Of a stretch of DNA of 64,000 bases, positions 53,831 to 64,000 are shown in pieces (within the stretch, counting starts at the first letter, position 1; every line of letters starts with the position of its first letter). The notes below the pieces were generated by a model that was not told the DNA's origin, ran no database searches, and saw nothing but the letters and a program-made list of their open reading frames with translations. Position numbers and translations under genes: made by a program. Origin of the DNA: Stentor coeruleus (Eukaryota > Ciliophora > Heterotrichea > Heterotrichida > Stentoridae); assembly GCA_001970955.1 (NCBI GenBank), contig MPUH01000119.1:1-64000 (forward strand), given 5' to 3'.

Positions 53831-56800
53831 AAAAAATATACTTTAATTAGAGTATTTTAATTATTTTATGGTTTGCTTTTATATAAAGATTATGAAATAT
53901 GATTTAATTTGCTTATGAGGATATGAGAATATTAGTATGATAAGTTTTTATTTAAAAAAATAATAGGAGAATATATTTATGATAGTTAATTTACTGTTAA
54001 TTATAAATAGATAAAATTCAATGAAGATTTTACTTATATGAGAGAATAAGCATTTTATATTTAAATATTATTTGAGGAGTTTTTCAATTAAAGAGTTAAT
54101 ATAAATGTTTTCAGTTAAATTGAAATGATATAAAATTTGCTTTTACAATGAATTTAACTGTAAGTNTAAATTGAAATGATATAAAATTTGCTTTTACAAT
54201 GAATTTAACTGTAAGTTTAAATGTATTTTTAATTGTAGAAAAAGTTATTTGATAGTGAAAAATTATTATTGATTGAAATATTTATTGAAATGTTTATAAT
54301 AAAAATTTGTTTGGATTTAGTCGCTGGTAATTGTGGAAATATATAAATTTATGATTTTTAATCGAAAAAGAGACGAGATTTATACTATAAGATTTTGAAA
54401 GTGTGATTTTTTAGATGCTTTATTAGTTTTTGATAAAAAATTATTATAAAAATATTATAAGAAGGAAACTAAGGTTTATAATATCAGATTAGATGGAGTT
54501 TAAGGTAATTGTAGTTAATAATTGAAATTTAATTTCTTTAAACCCCAGTAATCTTTTACTAACTCTGTAAAAAAGCACTAGATAAAATTAAGACTATTAT
54601 GATAAACTTGATGGGTCATGATTAAAAAATGTACAAATATTCGATTACAAGAAATTAAATTTATATCAAAAATAAGAAATTGTCTTGTTATAGTATATGA
54701 TAAATAAAAGTAGATTAAAAAAATAGTATTCTGATGTTGTTAGATTTTTATAAACTCTATCACAAGGAAACTCTTAAATATGAAGTAAATTATTGATTAA
54801 AACCTCATTATGTTTCAAACTATCTTATATAGTTAATTTTAGTATATTCCACTTTGTAGTTGTTTTTCTTTAAAAGCTATGATATTTGTAGCAAAAAATC
54901 TTACCTATATATTTTAATGAATAAAAATATAATTTAATATTTTTTCCTTTCCAATACAAGTAATAGATACAAATGCATTCAATTTCAAACACTTCGAATC
55001 CTAAAACATAATAAAATCAGCTTCAACTTTAATAAAAAGGCAGATTTACACTTAATTCTTACATTTTATATACAAATTAACAAATGTATTTAAGTCTTTG
55101 ATTTTTTGCATGCCCAAAAACTTTTTACATACAAATAAACAAAGAAATTCTTCTAAACTATTCTGAAAATAGTTTAAATAAAAAATATTTTTTATAGCAT
55201 ATAAATATATCATTTATCTGTTTTCATTACAAATTTATATACAAACTAAACATTTTTCCTTGTTCTGATCTCAATATCCAAAAACATCCAATTTTTTAAA
55301 ATTAAAACCAGGTAAAACTTTAATCTTATAATAAACATATATTATTCTACTTAGATAATTAATTCAAACACTTTAAACTTCTCATAAAACATAAAATTTA
55401 ACTATATGAAAACTTAAAGAATTGTTTATATTGATCTTATAAACTTTATATTATAAGCTGTGGAATCCTACAACAACAAAAAAAAATTTTTAGATTGGCT
55501 ATAGAAAATTAAAAGAAAAAAATAGGCGACAAAAAATGAACATGGAAAAACTCAACAAGACAACACAGCTAAAAGTCTGAAAATGGTAAAAAATATATAA
55601 AAATATAAATTGGCTTTATGTATAAATAAAAATATCAATAATCAGCTAAGGTTTTTAGTTTCCAGTTCCTCATGTGTTGGGAATTCTGGCATATTTAAGA
55701 TAGTTTTGGAATTACAAGAACTAGAAACTTTTTAGAAGATCGCTTATATGATGTTAATAAAATAGCTAGATGGATAAAAATTAGATTCTAAATTAGTTAA
55801 TAGTTAGAAATTTAGAAGTAAAGATATAAAATCTGAGGGAAATATTACCGATAAAATATACTCAACGATAGACTTAATGTATTGGGTGTAAGTTGATTTT
55901 TTGAACGATGGAATTGGAAGAGAAGGAAACTTTATGAAGAATAATCGCCAAAAAAAAGTGGAAGATAAAATAAGAATAAACTGTTTATAAGTCTTAATCA
56001 TGAAATACCTTATATGGTTTAGATAAAATTAATAGGCTATGGTTTAAATATTTGCGTCAATTTCATCAAGAAAAATCTGTTTTTTCGTGTCGTTCAAAAA
56101 AATTTTTGAGTATTTTGTGGCAAAAACGAAAAACTATCGTAAATAATCAAATAGGTTTTCTAAATCATTCCAAGTTTATAAAATAAAAGCTTTAAACTAA
56201 TAATACAATAAAATGAATAGTGAATTAGTAGCTAAAACGTATAGCAAAAAACCAATATTTCTCATGCCCCCTAAAAGACTTTTTATCATTTTTTATTTAC
56301 TTATAAACAATAAATAGCCTAAGATTAGCTTTTCAAGCATAAGAATAAGTAAAATTTCCCAAATTTTGCTTATATATCACATTCTTTAAAGTATCTTGAG
56401 ATTATATGAGAATAAATACCTATTACAATCATAAAGTATTTAAATCTCCCGATCTTAGTAAAAAAATCTTTCAAAGAGACCAGAGAATACAAAAAAACGC
56501 GAACTTTTTCCTTACTTACAACAACTAGACTAAAAAACCATATCTCAAGTTACAACGACTATAAATATACATTTTTTAGATGAAAAACTTAATTTTCGAG
56601 ATTTTTTCAACTTTTTTGTTTTTCCAATCTGACTATCCCATCCTCCAATAGCCATTATATATCATATATTTTTCTTCTATCTATATAAGTTTTAATATTA
56701 GTTAGTTTATAGGCTACCTATATATGGCTCTAATAAAAAGCTTCCAGCCAAGAGAATTTCAATTTGAAAAAACTACAACCAAATCGATCAAATCATTATA

Positions 56801-57067
56801 ACATAAATAATCAATATTAAAGCTTATGCTATATGAGAACCTTATCAAAGCTCAGAAACTAAAATTCTCTACCAAAACCTAAAAATATCATCTACCAAAC
56901 TTCTAAAAGTTCTGATAGGATAAACGAAAAAGCCATATCGACAATTTTTCATATAAAAAGTTAATCTCTCAACTAATAATTAGTATAGTATTGGATTTGC
57001 CTGGTATAAAGCATATATTCTCCCATTAGTACTGTTAGAAGCCTAACATTTTTTAGGGTAAATTTTA
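53831..57067. other. 3.2-kb gene-free stretch with join at 54166
   Basis: No gene or RNA recognised. N at 54166 separates identical 50-bp copies (54116-54165, 54167-54216). The last kilobase is the upstream region of the 57068 gene; GTTAGAAGCCTAAC at about 57029-57042 could form a small hairpin. Confidence 0.6.
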
Positions 57068-60000
57068 ATGGTTTATAATAATATGAAGGGAATGCTTTTC
57101 CTGGTACTCGTCTTAGCCCTCTGGGCTAACGTGCCCGCTTCAGCCGACAAAGCTGCTTTGGAAATGACAGAAAGACATCCAATAATGACTAGCACTTGCG
57201 AAGAATGCTATTACTCATACTATGAGGGTAGCTACTCTTTTGATTGCTACTATTACTATTGTAGAGAAGAAGTCTATAACAAGCTATTCGATAATAAAGC
57301 CAAAAGTGAAACCAATTACGATTGTGATAGCTGCGCTTATTACTCAGATGATTCATATTACACCTGTGTGTACTATTACTGCAAGACTGAAATTCTCTCA
57401 GCCCTTGAAACCCTTTATGGATCTAAAGAAGAAGAAACCTTAGAATCATGCACTGATACCTGTTATTATTACTGGTATTATTACAATTATGACTATTATG
57501 ATTGTGTTTATGCTTATTGCAAGACTGAAGGTGTTGATGAGAAATTAATCACTTTCGCTAAGGTTGAGAATAAAGTTGAAACAATGAGTAATTGTGATGC
57601 TTGTTATTACTATTACACTGGTGATGATTACTGGACTTGTGTTTATTATTACTGCAAAGCTGAAATTGTTGATGGAAACAAGTTGTTTGCTACTAAAAGC
57701 TCAGTTCAAACTAGTGAACCAGTAACCCTTAATGCCTGTGATGACTGTTATTGGTATTATTATTATGGATACACCAGCACTTATTATGACTGTGTTTATG
57801 TTTATTGCAAGGAAGAAATCTTGAAGCTTTCTGAGGAGAACTTTAGTGGAAAACTTAGTTTCGTTCAAGAAAGACCTGAAATCCTTTATACTTATTGTGA
57901 ACTTTGTGACTATTACTATACTGGAGATGCTTGGTATGACTGTATCTATTATTATTGCAAGGATGAAATTGTTGATACCCAACAACTTATAGGATCTAAG
58001 AGTGTTGATGTTGAAAAAATTGATCTTAGTAGATGCACTAATTATTGCTATTACACTTATTACCTTGGTTATTATACTTATAACGAATACTATAACTGCT
58101 ATTATTACTATTGCAAAAATGAAGTAGCTTCTCTTTACAAGGAACTTAATACCAAGAACTTTATTAAGACAAAGAAAGAAAGTGAACTTTACAGTTGTTC
58201 AAGCTGCCATTATGATTATTATGAATATGCTTATCATTGCTATTACTGCTATAAGGAAGCTATTCTTGACAAGACTGCTCTTTTCGCTGAAGAACCAAAA
58301 GATGCTAAGGCTGGAACTTGCGAATATTGTTATTATGATTATACTTATAGTTATTATGATTGTGTTTACTATTACTGTAAGAATGAAGTTATGGAAAAAG
58401 CTAAACTTACTGTTATCAATAACTTAAGCAAGCTTGTATCAATTGCCCCTATTCAATCTCCTACTTGCTCTCAATGTGTTTATTATTACAATTATAATGC
58501 TGTGTACTATGCTTATGATTGTGCTTACTGGTACTGTAGAGATGAAATTCTTAGCAAGAATGTCTTATTCGCTGGATACTCTGAAGAACAGAAACAAGAT
58601 TACTGTTATGAATGCTATGATTACGACTACGACGGATATTATGATTGTACTTATTGGTACTGCAAAGATCAAATTCTTGAAAAGTTCGAAGAACTCTACG
58701 GAACTGAAAAAGTTGAAGGATCATCTTGTGAAGGTACTTGTTACATGGATTGGTACTTCTATGGTTCCGATTACTTCACTTGTGCTTCTAAGTTCTGCAA
58801 AGGCGAAAGAAGTGAAAACCTTATCACAATCCCAGAATTCATTCAAGAAAAAGGAGGAGTTCAACTTGATTGTTATGACACTTGCTATTATTATTATGGA
58901 TACTCAAACAGTTACTATGATTGTGTTTACTATTATTGTAAGACTTTAACAACTGAGAAACTTGCTGCTAGCATTCCAACAAACAAGGTAGAAACTTACA
59001 CTGAATGTGATGAATGCTATGATTACTATTATTATGGCTACTTAACTTATAGTGAATATGTTGATTGCTATTACAACTGGTGCAAGAACTCAGACTCTAA
59101 GATGATTAAAGCTGTCAAGGTTGATTCAGTTATGCTTTCAACATGTGACGATTGTTGGACCTTATATTACTATGGTTACATGACTTATAGTGAATATGAC
59201 TCTTGCTATTATTACTATTGCAAGGAAGACAAGGAATCAGCTGTGATCCTCTTAGAAAACGTTGGTAAAGAATTGAATATCAAGTCAGTTAAAACTTCAT
59301 ATTGTGATGACTGTTGGACTTACTATTACTATGGATACTTGACTTATAATGAATATTACAACTGTGCTTATTATTATTGCAAAGAAAACGAAATCAAGAC
59401 TGCTGAAAAGACTGAACTAAGCGTTAAAACTGAAAAACTTTACTATTGCGACGACTGTTATTATTACTATTCTTATGGATACTTTACCTATTCCGAATAC
59501 TACAACTGTGTTTACTATTACTGCAAAGAAAAAGTTCTTGAATTAACCGCTACAACCAAGAAGACTTCAGATTTAGTATCTGAGAACTCAGTATCCTTTG
59601 ATTATTGTTACTATTGTGGTAATTATGATTGTTATTATTACTATTGTAAGAGTGAAGTAATGAGCAAACTTGACATGAAAGCTGAAAGCGCTATTGAAAA
59701 CAATCAAGAATTAACCAAGTGTGACAATTGTTATTACCTATATTACTATGGGTATTTCACTTACAATGATTATGCTTATTGCTATTACTGGTACTGTAAG
59801 AATGAAATTCTTTCTCAAGTTGACCTCCACAAGAGAACCACTTCACTTGTTGCTAAAGAAAAAGCTGATATCAAGACTTATACTGCAGAAACATGCTATT
59901 TCTTTGAATATAAGACAGTTTATGGTTATGATTACTATTACTGCTATATTTATTATTACAAGAATAAGTTTGAAGAAGGATCCTCATACTTGATGTCAGG

Positions 60001-60106
60001 ATTTGCTATTTCAGCTGTTGTCCTTGGTGCACTTGCATATGCTGGATACTCTAAAAGACGACAGGAAAGCTCAGTGAGCGAAGTCCCATACAAGATTATC
60101 CTTTAA
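57068..60106 (+). CDS. Tyr/Cys-rich repeat surface protein, single membrane anchor
   Basis: 1012 residues. Signal peptide within the first 26 residues (MKGMLFLVLVLALWANVPAS). Then 20 tandem repeats of about 40-55 residues, each with C-x(2,3)-C, a Tyr-rich run, C-x4-C-K, and a variable charged linker (for example CDDCYYYYSYGYFTYSEYYN followed by CVYYYCKEK). Nineteen keep all four cysteines; repeat 18 is short and repeat 20 has lost most. About one residue in five is Tyr. About 973-992 is a membrane segment (MSGFAISAVVLGALAYAGYS), then a short basic tail. It is probably a cell-surface protein with disulphide-bonded repeats and tyrosines free for dityrosine links. No known family recognised. A partial decayed copy lies 4 kb upstream. 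Confidence 0.85.
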   Translation: MVYNNMKGMLFLVLVLALWANVPASADKAALEMTERHPIMTSTCEECYYSYYEGSYSFDCYYYYCREEVYNKLFDNKAKSETNYDCDSCAYYSDDSYYTCVYYYCKTEILSALETLYGSKEEETLESCTDTCYYYWYYYNYDYYDCVYAYCKTEGVDEKLITFAKVENKVETMSNCDACYYYYTGDDYWTCVYYYCKAEIVDGNKLFATKSSVQTSEPVTLNACDDCYWYYYYGYTSTYYDCVYVYCKEEILKLSEENFSGKLSFVQERPEILYTYCELCDYYYTGDAWYDCIYYYCKDEIVDTQQLIGSKSVDVEKIDLSRCTNYCYYTYYLGYYTYNEYYNCYYYYCKNEVASLYKELNTKNFIKTKKESELYSCSSCHYDYYEYAYHCYYCYKEAILDKTALFAEEPKDAKAGTCEYCYYDYTYSYYDCVYYYCKNEVMEKAKLTVINNLSKLVSIAPIQSPTCSQCVYYYNYNAVYYAYDCAYWYCRDEILSKNVLFAGYSEEQKQDYCYECYDYDYDGYYDCTYWYCKDQILEKFEELYGTEKVEGSSCEGTCYMDWYFYGSDYFTCASKFCKGERSENLITIPEFIQEKGGVQLDCYDTCYYYYGYSNSYYDCVYYYCKTLTTEKLAASIPTNKVETYTECDECYDYYYYGYLTYSEYVDCYYNWCKNSDSKMIKAVKVDSVMLSTCDDCWTLYYYGYMTYSEYDSCYYYYCKEDKESAVILLENVGKELNIKSVKTSYCDDCWTYYYYGYLTYNEYYNCAYYYCKENEIKTAEKTELSVKTEKLYYCDDCYYYYSYGYFTYSEYYNCVYYYCKEKVLELTATTKKTSDLVSENSVSFDYCYYCGNYDCYYYYCKSEVMSKLDMKAESAIENNQELTKCDNCYYLYYYGYFTYNDYAYCYYWYCKNEILSQVDLHKRTTSLVAKEKADIKTYTAETCYFFEYKTVYGYDYYYCYIYYYKNKFEEGSSYLMSGFAISAVVLGALAYAGYSKRRQESSVSEVPYKIIL

Positions 60107-60764
60107 TAATCTTACTTAGGCTTTTAGGAATATATGATTTTTTTTTTTTTGAAATTTGATAGGAATATTAGGAATTGAATATTTTGATGATGATTTTATA
60201 TATATAAATGTTTGATGTAATGTTTAGAGATGTTTAGGATAAGATTTTGTATGATTATGTGATATTGGGCGAATTAGATTGAAAAAAATTATGTTTGTGT
60301 ATTGGAAAAATACTATTTTTTGTTTGTGTTTGATATAAGTGAAGATTTTAGTTTAAAATATATATAAGATTATATGTAGTTTGTATAGGATGTAAATAAA
60401 ATTTAGCAAGAAAGTTTTAAAAANAAATGTTTGATGTAATGTTTAGAGATGTTTAGGATAAGATTTTGTATGATTATGTGATATTGGGTGAATTAGATTG
60501 AAAAAAATTATGTTTGTGTATTGGAAAAATACTATTTTTTGTTTGTGTTTGATATAAGTGAAGATTTTAGCTTAAAATATATGTAGTTTGTATAGGATGT
60601 AAATAAAATTTAGCAAGAAAGTTTTAAATTTTTTTATGAATATAGTAAAAGATAAGGTAAAGATTTATAATTTTAGTTAAAATTTATCTGAGAATAATTT
60701 ATTTCTTTAAATTAGCCCTGGATTATAAATTTTCACAGGTAATTTTTTAAACTATAGAAAGAAT
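60107..60764. other. Convergent intergenic with join at 60424
   Basis: N at 60424 separates two copies of about 200-218 bp (60206-60423, 60425-about 60626). The right copy lacks about 12 bp (near 60359-60376 of the left copy) and differs at GGGCG/GGGTG, so these look like two alleles joined. No gene. Confidence 0.75.
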
Positions 60765-63700
60765 TTAATTGTGAGATAGTTTCGATATCATTTCTATTAT
60801 AATAGTAGTATCTTGGTTGATTTTACCAATTTGATTTTCAATACTATTAATTTTGTTTTGGAATGTAGATATCTTTAGCTCTATATTATTCATATTAGCA
60901 GATACTTTTTCTTCGATAGTTTTAATTTTCTCGTCCATAGTCCTAAATCTTTCAATCGATTTTTCATCAGAAGCGTTAATCTGTATTTTATGCTCATCAA
61001 AAAGGGGTTTAAGCTTTTCTTTATAAAAAGTTTCACCAACATATTCTTTAATATCCATAACTTTTCCCTTCCATTGTATTTCCGGTTTTTCATAAGCACT
61101 ACTAAACACATGTAAATACTTCAACACATCAGTCTTTCCTAAAATCGACAAAATCTGCTCAACTTCTAAAATCACATCGGCCATTTCATTGAAATTAAAA
61201 ATATCAGCATCCATTTGTGATTCATCAAACACATCACTTAATATTGAAATAATGATATTGAGGATAATAATCATATTAATAGTAACAGCTAAATTATATA
61301 CAATAATTTGCAAAATATCACCTTCTAAAAATGCATCAGTTTTGCCAACAATTACACCAAAAGAAGTAGACCAAAAAGCATCATAAGTAAAAGAACTACT
61401 GTTTGTTGATGCTGAGTTTAAAATCCCAAGTGATAATGTTGAATATATAAATATCAAAAGGAAATATTTTATTCTTTGTAAACTCATCTGTAAAAGTCTG
61501 ACATAATACCTAGTTTTTTCAAATGCTCTAAAAGTTGTAAAACCTCTATAAAGAGTAAGAAACATTATAAACCATGTAAAATAATAATGTTCTATATCGA
61601 AACATTGTAAAATTATATATAAAACAATGGCAAATATAGCTGATAAGTCCATAACGTTTATAAAACTTAAAAAGTACTTTTTACCTATTGCATTTATTTG
61701 AAAACTTTCCCATATCATTAGTAAAAAGTTTACAATCAAAGCACAAAACATAGCTAAAGTGTTATTGTAAGCCATAGACAAATAAAATGATGCGATGTTT
61801 CCAAAGAGAAGAAATACATGAATATATATAAAAAATCTTACTTTTTCCCATTTCAAAGTAATAAAATCTTGGATTATCTCAGTTCTATAAATATCTTTAA
61901 TATTACATTCAAGTATACCAATTAATAAATCTATACTAAGAGGTGAACCTATTTCAAAAGGAAGTCTAAATGATGTTTGTTTTATAATCATTGGGATAAT
62001 ATCTTCATTTTTAGCCGAAGCATCTTCAAAGCCAACTAAAGCATAATCACATATTTTTTTATATGGTAATTTTTTATTTTTAATACTAGGATAAACAACA
62101 TTATTTTGTGTGGATAATGAATTGAAAATCAGTTTTTCAATACCTGATGAAGAGTTTCTTAATAATTCGGGTAAATCGTATTCAAGTGTACTTAAGGATA
62201 AACATGTGCGAAATCCAAATGTATCATTTTCTGCTAAGTCGTTCATGTATGATATAAATAAATCAGCTAGTTTTCTACGTTTGGAAAGTATTGAATAATA
62301 AACTGGACCATGACCAAAATAATCAGGAGTTATGGTTAAGGTTTTTGAATTAGTGAACTTTTTTATTATGCTTTCAAGACCAAGCATGGATAAAAAATGC
62401 GCAATTGAGAAGTTTAAGTTTGAAAAAGTTGTGTTTAGATTTTTTATTTTTTCAAATAGATTCTTGCTTAGATAATAATAATTTTCTGCTTTTTTTAAAT
62501 AGTTTTGGCAGTCGGTGGTACTACAACTAAGTGGATCAAGAAAATATTGTCTTTTTTCTTGCTCGAAATCTGTAATTTCTGAATTAATAATGTTTCCATT
62601 TTCTATACAATAAGCATTAATACCTAAACGAGATTTTGCATAAAGTATACTATTATCATCACTGAATTTCAAAGCTTTAATCTGTTCTTGGTTATTAATT
62701 CTGCAGCATTCCTCTTTACTAATAAAACTCCTAACCACAATCTCTTCCCCTAATGCAATAGCAAAATATTTCCCATCAAAACTAAAACTCCTAACATTCC
62801 CATCATTCCCAAAAACAAACCCTTCAATTCCTTTATCAAACCTCCACAATTTCACTTCATTATTAGCCGACCCACTAGCTAAACTTTTCCCATCAGCCTT
62901 AAAACTCAAACTACAAACCTGTTGTTCATGTGCTTTAAAACTAATTTCTTCAACTCCATCAACAAGATTCCATATTTTAATATTCCCATCTTCCGACCCA
63001 CTAGCTACAAACTTTCCATCAGGACAAAACCCTAAACAACAAACATCATTTTTATGTCCTTTAAAAGTAAATTCTTCATTTTTCCTAGCTAAGTTCCATA
63101 TTTTCACAAGTTTATCATAACTTCCACTAGCTAAAAACTTCCCATTAGGGCTAAAAGATAAACATGAAACAGTTTTAATATGCCCTTCTAGTTTATATTG
63201 CTGGATTTTATCATTGATATTCCAAACTTCTATTGAATACTTACAACCAATAGCTAATAATCTTCCATCAGGACTAAAAGATAAACCATAAATAGTGTCA
63301 ATAAGGGTTTTCGATAAAAAATCTTCATTTTTTTGTAGGTCATAAACTTTAAGAAGGCCATTCATACATCCACTTGCTAATAAATTCCCGTTAGGATTAA
63401 AAGATAAGCATTTTATTTGGCTAGGATACTTTATGTTATAAATTTCAGTGTTGGTTTTTAAATCCCAGATTTTTACAAGACTATCTCCTGACCCACTTGC
63501 TATAAAATTCCCATCAGGACTGAAGGTAATACATAAAATCCCATGATTATGACCTTTAAGTTCTATGATTTCTTTGTTTTCATTAATATTCATGATTTTA
63601 ATAAGACGGTCTTTAGATGAACTTGCAAGAAGGTTTCCATCTGGACTAAAACACACACAATAAACTTGTTCTAAATGGGTGTATAAAGAAATTGAGTCTT

Positions 63701-64000
63701 TTTGTACGTCTAAGTCCCATATTTTTATAAGATGATCTTTAGAGCCACTAGCTAAAATGTTGCTTTTAGGATTGAAACTTATGCTGGTTATTTCATTTGA
63801 ATGTCCGATTAGGGTGAATTTTATGGTTTTGTTTTTAAAGTCCCAGATTTGTATTGTGTTGTCATATGAACTACTTGCTAGCAGTGAACCATTGTGGCTA
63901 AAGGTCAAGCATTTTATTTGTGAAGGGTATTTTTCTAAAGAAAACTCAAAGGCTTTTTTAGAGAGATTCCAAACTTTTATTTGTCCGAGGTTGCATCCAC
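60765..64000 (-). CDS. WD40 propellers fused to a TRP-like ion channel (5' end beyond window)
   Basis: Open to the right edge, so the N-terminus is missing; about 1078 residues are visible. The first about 460 form ten or so WD40 repeats (GCNLGQIKVWNL at the edge, then SYDNTIQIWDF, SGSKDHLIKIWDLD, SGSGDSLVKIWDLK and so on). A linker follows, with possible ankyrin-like helices (ARDLFISY-like, about 500-690). Six membrane segments follow (about 690-910 counted from 63908), the last reading NMIIILNIIISILSDVFDES, close to the end of TRP pore domains (LNLLIALLSDTY). A C-terminal coiled coil covers about 990-1040. A WD40-gated channel is inferred. Faces the surface-protein gene tail to tail. Confidence 0.8.
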   Translation of the reverse strand, partial: GCNLGQIKVWNLSKKAFEFSLEKYPSQIKCLTFSHNGSLLASSSYDNTIQIWDFKNKTIKFTLIGHSNEITSISFNPKSNILASGSKDHLIKIWDLDVQKDSISLYTHLEQVYCVCFSPDGNLLASSSKDRLIKIMNINENKEIIELKGHNHGILCITFSPDGNFIASGSGDSLVKIWDLKTNTEIYNIKYPSQIKCLSFNPNGNLLASGCMNGLLKVYDLQKNEDFLSKTLIDTIYGLSFSPDGRLLAIGCKYSIEVWNINDKIQQYKLEGHIKTVSCLSFSPNGKFLASGSYDKLVKIWNLARKNEEFTFKGHKNDVCCLGFCPDGKFVASGSEDGNIKIWNLVDGVEEISFKAHEQQVCSLSFKADGKSLASGSANNEVKLWRFDKGIEGFVFGNDGNVRSFSFDGKYFAIALGEEIVVRSFISKEECCRINNQEQIKALKFSDDNSILYAKSRLGINAYCIENGNIINSEITDFEQEKRQYFLDPLSCSTTDCQNYLKKAENYYYLSKNLFEKIKNLNTTFSNLNFSIAHFLSMLGLESIIKKFTNSKTLTITPDYFGHGPVYYSILSKRRKLADLFISYMNDLAENDTFGFRTCLSLSTLEYDLPELLRNSSSGIEKLIFNSLSTQNNVVYPSIKNKKLPYKKICDYALVGFEDASAKNEDIIPMIIKQTSFRLPFEIGSPLSIDLLIGILECNIKDIYRTEIIQDFITLKWEKVRFFIYIHVFLLFGNIASFYLSMAYNNTLAMFCALIVNFLLMIWESFQINAIGKKYFLSFINVMDLSAIFAIVLYIILQCFDIEHYYFTWFIMFLTLYRGFTTFRAFEKTRYYVRLLQMSLQRIKYFLLIFIYSTLSLGILNSASTNSSSFTYDAFWSTSFGVIVGKTDAFLEGDILQIIVYNLAVTINMIIILNIIISILSDVFDESQMDADIFNFNEMADVILEVEQILSILGKTDVLKYLHVFSSAYEKPEIQWKGKVMDIKEYVGETFYKEKLKPLFDEHKIQINASDEKSIERFRTMDEKIKTIEEKVSANMNNIELKISTFQNKINSIENQIGKINQDTTIIIEMISKLSHN

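Noticed and set aside
58182-58949. Ile/Thr/Met-rich plus-strand frames inside the surface-protein gene
   Set aside because: Out-of-frame reading of TAT/TAC tyrosine codons gives ATT/ACT; shadows.

Overview
The window looks like macronuclear DNA of a heterotrich ciliate, most probably Stentor or a close relative. It is very AT-rich, with compact, mostly intron-free genes that use the standard genetic code (TAA, TAG and TGA all end genes). The introns I could prove are only 15 nt long. Three are clear: in the SmE gene (32826-32840), in a coiled-coil gene (41702-41716) and in a TLC-domain gene (44405-44419). Each carries an in-frame stop or breaks the reading frame unless it is spliced out. Fifteen-nucleotide introns with the standard code are the known hallmark of Stentor. 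Exact copies of the heterotrich-type telomere repeat (CCCTAACA / TGTTAGGG) also occur internally.

Layout. 0-18 kb is gene-poor and scarred. It holds two GTPase paralogues ending in CaaX boxes (1911-3404, 6286-7743), three decayed pogo/Tigger transposon pieces (about 1235-1537, 4205-5940, 16206-16975), several decayed gene pieces, an XK-related membrane protein, a small CaaX protein, a TMEM33/Pom33-like protein and the RPA2 single-strand DNA binding subunit. 18-30 kb holds mostly plus-strand genes of unknown function, a possible Sfi1-like protein, a coiled-coil protein and a lipid-anchored ankyrin protein. 30-33.5 kb holds a tandem pair of secreted ML-like lipid-binding genes around a decayed copy of PHF5A, then two spliceosomal genes tail to tail (SmE and the intact PHF5A). 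A third ML-like gene lies at 19852. 34-50 kb holds an ARP1-like actin-related protein, several coiled-coil or disordered proteins, a TLC-domain membrane protein and a 1273-residue RCC1/coiled-coil protein. 50-64 kb holds long gene-free stretches, a decayed copy (52739-53830) and an intact copy (57068-60106) of a tyrosine/cysteine-repeat surface protein, and a WD40 + TRP-like channel fusion running off the right edge.

Together the recognised genes are housekeeping (RPA2, SmE, PHF5A, TMEM33, ARP1) mixed with membrane and cytoskeleton genes typical of a large, contractile, surface-rich cell. Many products carry lipid anchors: four C-terminal CaaX-like boxes and two N-terminal MG-Cys-Cys myristoyl/palmitoyl-type starts.

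Eight single N bases mark assembly joins. At each, the flanking 50-220 bp is repeated on both sides, so these tandem repeats are artefacts or allelic overlaps. Across the window the G/C strand bias also flips every few hundred bases: reading rightwards out of most genes the top strand is G/T-rich, and before the next gene it becomes A/C-rich, whichever way the genes point.
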